Below are positions 21,562 through 31,643 of a stretch of DNA of 64,000 nt, one piece after another. The position numbers were made by a program, and so were the translations under genes. Source of the stretch: Mesostigma viride (taxonomy: Eukaryota; Streptophyta; Mesostigmatophyceae; Mesostigmatales; Mesostigmataceae). Position 1 is the first letter of the stretch, and the number at the start of each line of letters is the position of its first letter. Below the pieces are notes generated by a model that worked only from the letters and a program-made list of their open reading frames with translations, had not been told where the DNA came from and made no database searches. The stretch spans positions 1 to 64,000 of the forward strand of contig RPFO01000702.1 of NCBI GenBank assembly GCA_009746045.1. The letters run 5' to 3'.

Positions 21562-24500
21562 ATTCTAAATTATCTTTATTAATTATGAATTTAATAATAG
21601 ATGCAAGCGTAATTATAACAGAGTTTCCAAATAACTCTCTTACTGGTAATTTTGTTCCAAACACTTTATATATTCTTGATTGCACCTGAATAACCAATAA
21701 TGAATGTCCACCTATTTCAAAGAAGTTATCATGGATACCTACACGCTCTAATCCTAAAACTTCCGCCCAAATCTTACACAACTTCGCTTCAACTTCATCC
21801 CTTGGACCCATATACTGATGTACTAAACCCATCTCCACATCCGGATCCGGTAACCCTTTTTTATCTACCTTCCCATTCAATGTCAGTGGCAGCTTTTCTA
21901 TAAACACTATATGTGCCGGTACCATATACTCCGGTAACCGCTTCCCTATCTCCTCCTTCACTTCTCGTACAATATCTATATACCCTTCCCCACCTAAAAT
22001 ACCTATCTCCTCTCCTGTACTACTCTTGAAACTCTCTTGTGTAACTAATTTCCCTCTCAAGGTTGAACTAGGTACTATATACCCAATTAACCGCTTGTCA
22101 CTTCCAACTCTATTGTCCGCTCCAACCCCCATACTACGTGCTACTACAACACTACCTTGAACAACCCCACATCCATTCAATGCACTCTCAATCTCCCCAA
22201 GCTCAATCCGATATCCTCGTATCTTTACCTGATCATCTATACGTCCTCTAAACTCGATGTTCCCATCAGATAAATATCGTCCTAAATCTCCTGTCCGATA
22301 TAACCTTAAATTCTCTCCTTTAGTTATATCTTCTTCATTCGCAAATGGATTCCCTATAAATCGTTCCGCCGTTAACTCAGGACGATTCAAATACCCCCTC
22401 GCTAAACCAATACCCCCTATATATATCTCTCCTACCGCCCCCACCGGTACCAGACATCTATTCTCATCTAAAATATATATCTTCGTGTTCGATATAGGAC
22501 AACCTATAGGGGTTATATCTTTATACTCATTATTATTACATTCCCAATGTGTAACGCTAATAGATACTTCCGTGGGTCCATATGCTAAATAAAGCCTTGT
22601 ATCACTAAATATTTCTTTAAACTTTTTCCTAACCTCGGTATATAGTTTCTCTCCTCCAGTGATTACACAACGTAACGATTTTAACCTAGAAATCCCTTTT
22701 GTTTCTAAAAATAAAGATAATAATGATGGCACAAAATGAACCATGCTGATCCTATTGAACTCTATTGTATTTATAATATCATCCATATCCTTATGGTTCT
22801 TTATAATAACAAGTTTAGCTCCTGCAGCAAGTGGATGTAGAACTTCCCATACCGAAATATCAAAACTCATCGACGCAATATATAATAACGAATCTCGATT
22901 ACTTGTCTCATAATGATCTAATGTCCAATACATTCGATTCATAAAACCATTATGTGAGTTCATCACACCTTTAGGTTGTCCGGTAGAACCAGAAGTATAA
23001 ATTACATATACAAGATTGTCGCCATTGATGATCTTCTCAAGATTCTCCTTAGATTCTTGACCTAGCTCTTCTTCTGTCTTTTCATCATCAATAATTACAA
23101 AACTCCCCTTGTAGCTTGTATATTTACCTTTTAGATGTATTGACGTAATTAATACCGGTGCAGCCGTATCCTCTAACATAAATTGTAACCGCTCCTCTGG
23201 ATACTCCGGATCTAATGGTACATACGCCCCTCCAGCCTTCAAAATCCCCAATATTCCTATAATAAGCTCTAAAGAACGATCTAGACTAACTCCTACTAAC
23301 GTCTCAGCCCTTACTCCAAGACAACGAAGATAGTGTGCCATCTGATTAGATCGCTCATTTAACTCCTTATAAGTAAGACTTTCTTCTCCATATACCACTG
23401 CTACATTATTAGGATTTTTAAATACCTGCTCCTCAAATAACTCTACAACCGTCTTATCTCTCGGATACTCCCTCTCCGTCGCATTCCACTCTATAAGAAC
23501 CTTATCTGATTCCTCTTCACTCATTACCTCATACTCTAAAATCACTTTTTCTGGTTCAGATACTACTACTTCCAATACGCGACTAATCTGTAAAGCCATC
23601 CTCTTTACCGTCTCCTCAGTAAAAATATCTTTCAGATAGTTTATCTCTATAAATAAACTATTACCAGATTCATATGCAAAAATTGATAAATCAAATTTTA
23701 CAACATGAGAGTTTATATTTATACGCTTCACAGCAAGATCTTTTAAATCTAAATTGTTACGTCCAATATTTTCTAATACAAAACTTACCTGAAATAACGG
23801 ATTCCGATTTAGATTTCGTTGTACATTTAAATGATCTACTAATTGCTCAAACGGCACATCCTGATGTTCATACGCACCTAACGTTTTCTCCTTTACTCTT
23901 CTCAAAAGCTTCCTAAAGTTCTCCCTTGGATCTATCTCCGTCCTTAAGGCTAACATATTCACAAAAAAACCTATTAATCCCTCAATCTCATGATAGTTCC
24001 GATTTGCAATTGGTGAGCCTATCACCAAATCCCTCTGCCCACTGTTCTTGTATAAAACTATGTTTAATACACTTAGTAACGTCATAAATAACGTTGCACC
24101 TTCAGATTCCCCTAACACCTTGATCTTTTTTAATAGTTCCCTAGAAATCTCTATCGTATAAACACCACCAGAATATGTTAACTCCTTTGGTCGTTCATAA
24201 TCTATCGGTAAGTCAATCCCCTCCGGAGCACCTTTTAGCTGCTCCTTCCAATATGCTAATTGTGCTTCTAATCTCTCACCACGTAACCATTCCCGCTGCC
24301 AGATCGCATAATCTGCATACTGTATCTCTAGTGGATCCAGCCTAACCTGATCTCCCCTACAATAACTTTCATAAGCTTGTGTTAATTCTCTAAAAAAAAT
24401 ATCAAATGACCATCCATCCGAGATAATATGATGCATCATAATCAACACTACATGTAGGTCTTTACTTTCTCGAATTACTCGAACTCTAAATAACCATTCC

Positions 24501-27500
24501 TTATCTAGTTCAAATCGATGCTCAGACTCCGCTTCAATTGCTGCTTGAACATACTGCCTACAATTAATCTCAGAAATCTTTTCAATATCCTCAAACTCTA
24601 TTTTGAAATCAGTTGCAGGTAAAATATCTTGATATCCTTCACTCTCGTATAACCCAATCCTTGTTCTTAGTACTTCATGTCGGTCTACCAAATATCTAAT
24701 TGCTTTCTCAAATGCATCTCGATTAAAATTCCCTACTAGCTTAAATGCCACTGGATTATTATATATACTCTGGTTCGGAAATAATTGATCCAAAAACCAT
24801 AACCGTTGTTGTGCATATGATAATGGAACTCTTTTAGAACGTTCCTTAGGTAGTAACTTGATAATACTGAATTTTATTTCAGAAGATTGTTTTATTTTTT
24901 TTACTACACGTCCAATCTGCTCAATGGTGGAAGCTTGAAAAAGATCTTTAATAGCCAACTGTATTTTATACTCAGACCTTATTCGAGACACTACACGCGT
25001 TGCCAATAATGAATGTCCACCGATTTCAAAGAAGTTATCATAGATACCTACACGCTCTAATCCTAAAACTTCCGCCCAAATCTCACACAGCTTTGCTTCA
25101 ACTTCATCTCTTGGACCTATATACTGATGTACTAAACCCATCTCCATATCCGGATCCGGTAATCTCTTTTTATCAATCTTTCCATTAGGTGTTAACCATA
25201 TTTGATTTAATTCAACATAATATTTAGGCACCATAAAACCAGGCAAATTATTTTCTAAATATTTTTTAAGTTCCTGTACTAAATTTTTTTTAAGATTAGG
25301 TTGAACCATGTAAGATGGATTATTAGAAAAGTTATCACTTTTATTTTGAATAAACCCTTCTATAGGATAATTAATATAATAAGAAGCCCTAGAGAAAAGC
25401 TTCAACCCCATTTTAAATAGAATAATATTTAAATTTATAGGACTTTTTATATCTAGATAGAATTTACATTCGTATCCTAACAACTGAACATATGTAGAAA
25501 TCTCATCTAGATTCAGTAGATTATGATCTTTCTTAATACTACTTGGATAATAAGAGTTTTTTAAGCTTTCATATGCTCTGTATTCATCTATAATTCTAGA
25601 ATTTTTATACTTAATATATAAATAATCTTTATGAGAATTGACATCAACATACTGTACAAGATCATTCACATCTGTAAACTGATTTTCATGAATTGCAAGC
25701 AAATCTTTTTTTGAGTTTTTATTAACATGAATAATTACATCATATCTATAACAATTAAGTTCATTAAAACCTTTACCTATTTTGGGCATAATTTCTACAT
25801 GCGAAATATGATAATGTGTGTTTTTTAGGTAAATAAAGTACTCTGGAGAAATTAGAAGTTCTTTTTCTTTTCGAGCAAAATAGAGAATCTCTTCTAAATT
25901 AACTTCTCGAACTTTTTTTAATTTTTGGACTGAATAATGAAAACACTCTAATAATCTGTAATCCCTCACATCTCCTATGAATAATGTACCAGATGATCCC
26001 ATGTTAACAATAACTTGATTTATAACTTTGGTTAAATATTCTAGATTAGGAAAATATTGTACAACAGAATTTATAACAACAGTGTCATACACTGGAATCT
26101 TGTGATAAGGAACCAAATCAGCTGGAGCACAATACAAGGATACTTGATTATCTTTAAGATTCTTTTGAACAATATTTCTTGTATAATCAATAACATTTGC
26201 AGAAAAATCTATACCTACATAATATTTAACATGCTTTAAAAGATTAAATAATATAAGACCACTACCGCTACCAATTTCTAAAACGACTTTGGGATCAAGT
26301 TCTAAAATACGAGCAATCGTAGACTCCAACCATTCTAGCATCTCATAATTATTAATTTGTTCACCAGTATACGAACTGATCCACCCAGTAAAATTATTCT
26401 TATATTCCTGGTTGCCATACTGACCTGTAGAGGAATAATCCTGTTGATATACTTCACGCCAATCTTCAATAAACTCTACTGTATTAGATTCAACATTAGA
26501 TTTATGCTTACGTAGATAGTAGGCTACCAAATATTTATCATTAAATAATTCTTCCGATTTATTTTTATAATCTTTTGCTAAAACAATAGATTGTTGTATA
26601 TCAGGATAATTTGAAAGTACACTCTCAATCTCCCCAAGTTCAATACGATGCCCCCGTATCTTCACTTGGTCATCAATACGTCCTCTAAACTCGATATTCC
26701 CATCAGACAAATATCGTCCTAAATCTCCTGTCCGATATAACCTCAGATTTCTTCTTTTAATCACATCTTCTTCACTCGCAAATGGATTCTCCACAAATCG
26801 TTCCGCCGTTAACTCCGGCCGGTTCAAATATCCTCGAGCTAAACATGCTCCTCCAATATATATCTCTCCTACTGCTCCTATCGGTACCGGGTGTCCATTC
26901 TCATCTAAAATATATATCTTTGTGTTGCTAATCGGTTGCCCTATGGAGATTGAATCCAGGTTTAAATCTTTTGGCACTTCAAATAGAGTAGCGATAATAG
27001 TTGTCTCTGTTGGGCCATATGTATTCAACAACCTTAAATTTAAATTATTTTTAATATACTGTGCTAATTTTTTAGATAGAACTTCTCCTCCAGATATAAT
27101 CGTGTGTAATGGATAAGTATCTTTTGCTAATACAAAATTAGTGGATAGTATATCTAACACAGAAGGTACTAGACTAACAATAGTTATGTGTTGGTTGCGT
27201 ATAATATTAATATACTCTTCAACATTATGTCTTTGTGATACAATATAAAAAGAAGCCCCTGTAATTATTGGCAAGTAAATTTCTTCTATAGAGGTATCAA
27301 AACTATAGGAACTAGACTGCATTACAACATCTAAACTTGATATTTTATAGGAACTTAACAGTGTTCTAATTCTGTTATATAAACTCTGGTGCTCGATCAT
27401 CACACCTTTAGGTTGTCCGGTAGAACCAGAAGTATAAATTACATATACAAGATTGTCGCCATTGATGATCTTCTCAAGATTCTCCTTAGATTCTTGACCT

Positions 27501-27976
27501 AGCTCTTCTTCTGTCTTTTCATCATCAATAATTACAAAACTCCCCTTGTAGCTTGTATATTTACCTTTTAGATGTATTGACGTAATTAATACCGGTGCAG
27601 CCGTATCCTCTAACATAAATTGTAACCGCTCCTCTGGATACTCCGGATCTAATGGTACATACGCCCCTCCAGCCTTCAAAATCCCCAATATTCCTATAAT
27701 AAGCTCTAAAGAACGATCTAGACTAACTCCTACTAACGTCTCAGCCCTTACTCCAAGACAACGAAGATAGTGTGCCATCTGATTAGATCGCTCATTTAAC
27801 TCCTTATAAGTAAGACTTTCTTCTCCATATACCACTGCTACATTATTAGGATTTTTAAATACCTGCTCCTCAAATAACTCTACAACCGTCTTATCTCTCG
27901 GATACTCCCTCTCCGTCGCGTTCCATTTCTCTAAAATGTTCATTAGATCAGGATTATATTTTTTTATATTACTCAT
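21536..27976 (-). CDS. NRPS A, initiation enzyme (A-nMT-T-C-A-T)
   Basis: First synthetase of the operon, 2146 residues. It begins directly with an A domain and has no C domain, as expected for chain initiation. The A1 domain (TSGSTG near 185, GRIDDQVKIRGHR near 439) carries an inserted methyltransferase with the SAM motif LEIGSGSG near 567. This is the usual position of N-methyltransferase insertions between motifs A8 and A10, so the first residue is probably N-methylated. Next are T (GGHS near 985), an LCL C domain (HHIISDGWS near 1183), A2 (near 1663) and T (GGHS near 2090). A1 code is DTESIGTIIK; Glu at code position 3 resembles lysine-type codes and suggests a basic substrate (weak). A2 code is DIWHIGAISK, not assigned. 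No docking domain is obvious at the C-terminus. Confidence 0.97.
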   Translation of the reverse strand: MSNIKKYNPDLMNILEKWNATEREYPRDKTVVELFEEQVFKNPNNVAVVYGEESLTYKELNERSNQMAHYLRCLGVRAETLVGVSLDRSLELIIGILGILKAGGAYVPLDPEYPEERLQFMLEDTAAPVLITSIHLKGKYTSYKGSFVIIDDEKTEEELGQESKENLEKIINGDNLVYVIYTSGSTGQPKGVMIEHQSLYNRIRTLLSSYKISSLDVVMQSSSYSFDTSIEEIYLPIITGASFYIVSQRHNVEEYINIIRNQHITIVSLVPSVLDILSTNFVLAKDTYPLHTIISGGEVLSKKLAQYIKNNLNLRLLNTYGPTETTIIATLFEVPKDLNLDSISIGQPISNTKIYILDENGHPVPIGAVGEIYIGGACLARGYLNRPELTAERFVENPFASEEDVIKRRNLRLYRTGDLGRYLSDGNIEFRGRIDDQVKIRGHRIELGEIESVLSNYPDIQQSIVLAKDYKNKSEELFNDKYLVAYYLRKHKSNVESNTVEFIEDWREVYQQDYSSTGQYGNQEYKNNFTGWISSYTGEQINNYEMLEWLESTIARILELDPKVVLEIGSGSGLILFNLLKHVKYYVGIDFSANVIDYTRNIVQKNLKDNQVSLYCAPADLVPYHKIPVYDTVVINSVVQYFPNLEYLTKVINQVIVNMGSSGTLFIGDVRDYRLLECFHYSVQKLKKVREVNLEEILYFARKEKELLISPEYFIYLKNTHYHISHVEIMPKIGKGFNELNCYRYDVIIHVNKNSKKDLLAIHENQFTDVNDLVQYVDVNSHKDYLYIKYKNSRIIDEYRAYESLKNSYYPSSIKKDHNLLNLDEISTYVQLLGYECKFYLDIKSPINLNIILFKMGLKLFSRASYYINYPIEGFIQNKSDNFSNNPSYMVQPNLKKNLVQELKKYLENNLPGFMVPKYYVELNQIWLTPNGKIDKKRLPDPDMEMGLVHQYIGPRDEVEAKLCEIWAEVLGLERVGIYDNFFEIGGHSLLATRVVSRIRSEYKIQLAIKDLFQASTIEQIGRVVKKIKQSSEIKFSIIKLLPKERSKRVPLSYAQQRLWFLDQLFPNQSIYNNPVAFKLVGNFNRDAFEKAIRYLVDRHEVLRTRIGLYESEGYQDILPATDFKIEFEDIEKISEINCRQYVQAAIEAESEHRFELDKEWLFRVRVIRESKDLHVVLIMMHHIISDGWSFDIFFRELTQAYESYCRGDQVRLDPLEIQYADYAIWQREWLRGERLEAQLAYWKEQLKGAPEGIDLPIDYERPKELTYSGGVYTIEISRELLKKIKVLGESEGATLFMTLLSVLNIVLYKNSGQRDLVIGSPIANRNYHEIEGLIGFFVNMLALRTEIDPRENFRKLLRRVKEKTLGAYEHQDVPFEQLVDHLNVQRNLNRNPLFQVSFVLENIGRNNLDLKDLAVKRININSHVVKFDLSIFAYESGNSLFIEINYLKDIFTEETVKRMALQISRVLEVVVSEPEKVILEYEVMSEEESDKVLIEWNATEREYPRDKTVVELFEEQVFKNPNNVAVVYGEESLTYKELNERSNQMAHYLRCLGVRAETLVGVSLDRSLELIIGILGILKAGGAYVPLDPEYPEERLQFMLEDTAAPVLITSIHLKGKYTSYKGSFVIIDDEKTEEELGQESKENLEKIINGDNLVYVIYTSGSTGQPKGVMNSHNGFMNRMYWTLDHYETSNRDSLLYIASMSFDISVWEVLHPLAAGAKLVIIKNHKDMDDIINTIEFNRISMVHFVPSLLSLFLETKGISRLKSLRCVITGGEKLYTEVRKKFKEIFSDTRLYLAYGPTEVSISVTHWECNNNEYKDITPIGCPISNTKIYILDENRCLVPVGAVGEIYIGGIGLARGYLNRPELTAERFIGNPFANEEDITKGENLRLYRTGDLGRYLSDGNIEFRGRIDDQVKIRGYRIELGEIESALNGCGVVQGSVVVARSMGVGADNRVGSDKRLIGYIVPSSTLRGKLVTQESFKSSTGEEIGILGGEGYIDIVREVKEEIGKRLPEYMVPAHIVFIEKLPLTLNGKVDKKGLPDPDVEMGLVHQYMGPRDEVEAKLCKIWAEVLGLERVGIHDNFFEIGGHSLLVIQVQSRIYKVFGTKLPVRELFGNSVIITLASIIKFIINKDNLEYEEYEYEF

Positions 27977-28318
27977 AATGTTTCTCTGTAAGTTTAGAAT
28001 TGGCGCATATTTCTAATTATTTTAAGTAAAAAGAATTTACCTTTTAAAACGTAACCTATACACAACTATATAAGAGAAGCCTTATTACTCTATCTCACAA
28101 ACAATCAGACCAGCCCCATATTAGTTAAAGATCTTCTTATATACTGGCAAATTATTTAAATCTGTGATAAGTAAGAGCTTAGCCTTAATAAAGCTTACTA
28201 TCTTAGAATATACGTTTAAGTTAAAGCTTTCCTTTCTAATAAAGCTAACTCTAAGTATCTTCATAGATTTTATTCTAAAAATTTTTTATCACTTTTATCA
28301 CATACAACATTTTATTTC
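27977..28318. other. Intergenic region upstream of the NRPS operon
   Basis: AT-rich gap between NRPS A and the small gene on its right. It must hold the NRPS operon promoter unless the operon starts further upstream. It contains imperfect copies of a motif around 28187-28262 (ATAAAGCT followed by TACT or AACT). I see no reliable -35/-10 pair, riboswitch or terminator. Confidence 0.4.
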
Positions 28319-28774
28319 TTAAGACTTTAGATCAAAAAAGAACAACTCTTTATTTTCTTTTTGACACTTAAACAAGTCAATTATCTGATCTAACAACTGT
28401 GCAATACATTGCACCTTGGACAAAGTGCACAGAAATTCATTATAAAACAAAAGTTTTAAGATCAGCTTGTGACCTTGAAGGAGATTCAGTGTTACAATAA
28501 ATGGACTACAGTCTGAATTGTCACTAAGAATATTGATATCTGTCTGTCTAACAGTATCGTAATGTCGTCGATAACTTAAATCATATGCTAAATCTACAAG
28601 GACTTTTAAGTCTTCAGTGAAGCTAGTATACCATTCCTCTAAAGAATTATCTACATCTTGGTAAATAAGTTCCAAGAAATTTTTTACTTTCTCTAACCTT
28701 TGTTCTTTTAAGTCAACAAGTGAGTTTCTTATAAATTCAGGTTTTCTAATCGCTTGAAGGTAAATTTGAGACAC
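28319..28774 (-). CDS. Hypothetical protein, 151 aa
   Basis: I do not recognise this protein. It is mostly charged and apparently helical, with no signal peptide and no clear membrane segment. It has a run of aromatic residues near the end (LFFFDLKS). The start is GTG at 28774; no in-frame ATG lies upstream. It sits about 340 bases upstream of the NRPS operon on the same strand, and downstream of decayed insertion sequences, so it could be a cargo gene, a regulator or a surviving fragment. Base composition is like the surrounding chromosome. Confidence 0.6.
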   Translation of the reverse strand: MSQIYLQAIRKPEFIRNSLVDLKEQRLEKVKNFLELIYQDVDNSLEEWYTSFTEDLKVLVDLAYDLSYRRHYDTVRQTDINILSDNSDCSPFIVTLNLLQGHKLILKLLFYNEFLCTLSKVQCIAQLLDQIIDLFKCQKENKELFFFDLKS

Positions 28775-29339
28775 TTTGATGTATAATTTAATAATTTGAA
28801 TAGATTTACTCGATAGAACTAAAACTGTTGTTAGCAGAAAATAAGGGCAGGTGTAATAGTTCCATACTAAAGGCTCTGTATAGGCTTCGACTTCAAATAA
28901 GCATTAACATTGAAATATTCCTAGCACATACATTTACCAATGTAATCCTAAAAAATCATATCTCAAACAACTTGTCAAATTAAATATTATGCAGCACTCC
29001 ATTGTTCCATTTAAGTGTTGGTAGAATAAAACATATAAAACGATATTGACAACTTATTTATTTAGAATAATAATCGTTATTAATAATATAAGCTATGGCC
29101 CTGATTTATAATTAATTTTAACTATAGGCCTTATGTTCAAACTAGTAAGGTCGCATTTTAATGAAGTTGAGAACTCAAAATACAAAGGAAACGAAGTAAA
29201 ACCAGTAACAATTCTATCTTCGGTGAGGTTAAATCTAAAATATTAAAAATAATAAAAAACTATGATAATTTACTGTTGAGTATATAATACAGATAATAGA
29301 GAGATTTTGTAGTTAGCAACATTGAGTATCAGCTAGAAG
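28775..29339. other. Non-coding AT-rich stretch with a Fur-box-like palindrome
   Basis: I find no coding sequence here. The stretch contains the perfect inverted repeat TAATAA-TCG-TTATTA at 29068-29082, which matches 11 of 14 defined positions of the 7-1-7 Fur consensus. It is about 300 bases upstream of the unknown gene at 28774. In DNA this AT-rich such palindromes can arise by chance. Confidence 0.3.
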
Positions 29340-29602
29340 CAACCGGTTATTATCACGAATTAATGTTTTTATGCGTTCCCAAGTTTGTTAATATAAACTG
29401 ATTTCCACATTGACTCTCCTTTTATTCATTTCAAGCCAGGCAAATACAACAAGGCATATATAGTTTCTTTAAATCCGATCCGTATGTGCCTGACAGCATT
29501 CAATACCATAAGTCTGCTTTATAGTTCCTAGTAATAAACCTCTTATAGACTAGCCTGCCTCAATAATTTCTCTTACTTGATCATGTGTGGGTTTCTGCAT
29601 AT
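29340..29602 (-). pseudogene. Decayed DDE transposase remnant (IS4/IS5-like)
   Basis: Reading the minus strand gives transposase-like text interrupted by stops: a segment around KQTYGIECCQAHTDRI, then VFAWLEMNKRRV and QTWERIKTLIRD. This resembles the C-terminal part of DDE transposases used by IS4/IS5-type elements. No terminal inverted repeats were found. It belongs to a cluster of at least four different IS remnants between 29.3 and 31.5 kb. The family assignment is from memory and uncertain. Confidence 0.45.
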
Positions 29603-29764
29603 TTAGTTACTATATAACCAATGCGACCATTTTTTTGTTACAAACTTAAATACTATAACCCAAACGGATCTACATAGGTAAATTTTTAACCCTTCATCAG
29701 GTGAGTATTCTGCACATGGAAGCAATAGAAAATGCATTACTATATTTTTTTATCTATACGTACT

Positions 29765-29995
29765 TTACCGCGACTCTTTTGCAAAGTACACCGTTGCTTT
29801 TTTTAATATATCCCACTCCTGTGTAACTCTGGCTAGTTCCTTTTTCTTCATCATAGGCGCGGTTATCGTTATGGATTTTAGAACCATTAACATTAGGGGG
29901 CTTTTGAATATTGATTTGTATTCCAGAAAAGTTGTTGGTTGGTCAATGAGTAACAGAATGGAGGCTAAACTGGTGAATATCCTTGCTAATGGCAA
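29765..29995 (-). pseudogene. IS3-family OrfA remnant
   Basis: The C-terminal end reads ARVTQEWDILKKATVYFAKE, which is the hallmark end of IS3-family OrfA (usual form: ERDILKKATAYFAKE). The upstream part is out of frame or unrecognisable, and no intact OrfB follows on the minus strand. It is a dead fragment. Confidence 0.7.
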
Positions 29996-30001
29996 TCTGG
30001 C

Positions 30002-30190
30002 AACACAAGCCTCTTAAGTGTCAGTGCTAAGATAAAAGGTTCTTTTACCTCAAAAAATGCTTTGTTTAAGCTGGTTTTCTGTGCTATAAGAAGGGTATCG
30101 GAGAAGTGGAATCAGCCAATCCAAAATTGGGCATTGACTGTTTCCCAGCTGGATATTTTCTTTCCTGATAGGCTAAATTTTAGGAGGTAG
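30002..30190 (+). pseudogene. IS256/Mutator transposase C-terminal fragment
   Basis: The plus strand encodes about 60 residues ending in a TAG stop at 30188. They match the C-terminal pattern of IS256-family transposases: alanine/leucine-rich helix, then KWNQPIQNW, then a segment resembling the 'LSIFFEGRL' end. A stop codon lies upstream at 29987, and the catalytic part is absent. It lies on the opposite strand to its neighbours. Confidence 0.7.
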
Positions 30191-30274
30191 AAATCTTGCT
30201 TGACACACTTTAATTAAAACTCTCGAGGAGACTAAGAATATATAATATTTGGATATATTGAAGTGTTTTATAAA

Positions 30275-31189
30275 CGCGTTAGGATTCATGCGGCTAAAAT
30301 ATTGCTTCCTACTCCATTTACTCATATCTAATCCCACTTCAGATATTATCGTTTGTAGAGCCCACTGAACCCATGGATTGTGGTAAAATCTACTCCGGCT
30401 AGGTTATATAGTGATTGTTCCAAATCAAATTTAGGGAATTTTTATTTTTGTGCTGTCTTTTACTATTTATTAAATCACTATCTACAAGTTGATCAAACTC
30501 TTTATAGCACTCTATTGCCTCGTCACACTCACTAATTTATTTTAGGTAAAATTCATAAATCTCCAATTTTTGTTTTAATATTACAGCTGTTCTTTGCGAT
30601 AATTTCCCTCTAGTGCTTTTATACGGTAATTATAGCTTTGATTATATTCATTCTGGTTACACCTATTAATTAATCACATACTGTAGTTGAATATTCAGTT
30701 CGTTTAGGACTTTCTGCATAAGGTTTATATAGCATCCTAGCACTTTTTGTTAATCTTCTGTTGCTTTGTCTGGTAAGAGCTCGTAATTCACATATTTGAT
30801 CTTTAGTGCAGAATGAGCCACTGAGCAACCCACAGCTATGTAGTCATTGTAACCACTAACAATTCTTGATGTCCGTCTTGTGTCCAGGCAGATTTTTTAC
30901 GTGCCTTGCATTAACTAATATAATTTTAAAACCATCGATCTCTAAAATCTTGAATACTAGAATCCAATATACCCCTATTGATCCCAGAGCTATTGTTTTA
31001 ACACTGCATTGCTTTAACCAAGTTGCTATTTTTCTCAGATCACTTGTGTAAAAGCTGTAAATTTTCAAAAGTTCTTATCATCCCTATCAGCTGGCACACA
31101 AACATAATGTTCTCTTGAACCCATATTAACACCCACTGCATCAGAGTTGATTACAGATAATTTTTGCTTATTATTTTTATTTCTCATCT
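30275..31189 (-). pseudogene. IS110-family transposase pseudogene
   Basis: The minus strand starts with MRNKNNKQKLSVINSDAVGV (31189) and an aspartate-containing DEDD-transposase N-terminus. It continues after a frameshift with KQCSVKTIALGSIGVYWI and LVNARHVKNLPGHKTDIKNC (31068-30856). Fragments further down resemble ELRALTRQ, LAGVDFTTI and IISEVGLDMSKW of the IS110 C-terminal domain. Several stops and frameshifts interrupt it, so it is inactive. The length of about 0.9 kb suggests most of the gene is still present in decayed form. Confidence 0.75.
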
Positions 31190-31560
31190 CAATCTCTTAC
31201 GTTAGCAGTTAGACCGAGCTAATTTTAAGTTAGAGTATTGAATACAAAAGTAACCTCCTAAACCAGGTCTTGTACGATATAAAAACATAAGCCATCAATG
31301 ACGTTATCAAAAACTCCAAAACCATATTAAAGACCGTTCCCATTACTAATAAGGTCAAATTTGGATTGGAACTCACCCACGTTTAGCATTTTAACTTGTT
31401 ACTCTTTCTTTTTGTCACTTACTTTTCTGGTTAAATAACCCTCTGATTTATATCTTTTATACCAATTCCTAAGGCTATATCAAATTTTATTGATGTGCTA
31501 TTACATCTATTACCTCTATATTACTACTTTTTCGTCGTGAATCCTCCTATTATTCTTCGC
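31190..31560. other. IS-graveyard remainder, possible IS630-like fragment
   Basis: No intact gene. On the minus strand around 31395-31485 a short helix-turn-helix-like text (RNWYKRYKSEGYLTRKVSD) resembles the DNA-binding start of IS630-type transposases. The rest shows nothing I can name. Confidence 0.35.
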
Positions 31561-31643
31561 TTTAGTACTTCACCCATATAGATCCTAGCAGAAACAGGAC
31601 TATAAGAGCTGCTTGACTACAAAGTAGGAATTTAAACCTAAAT

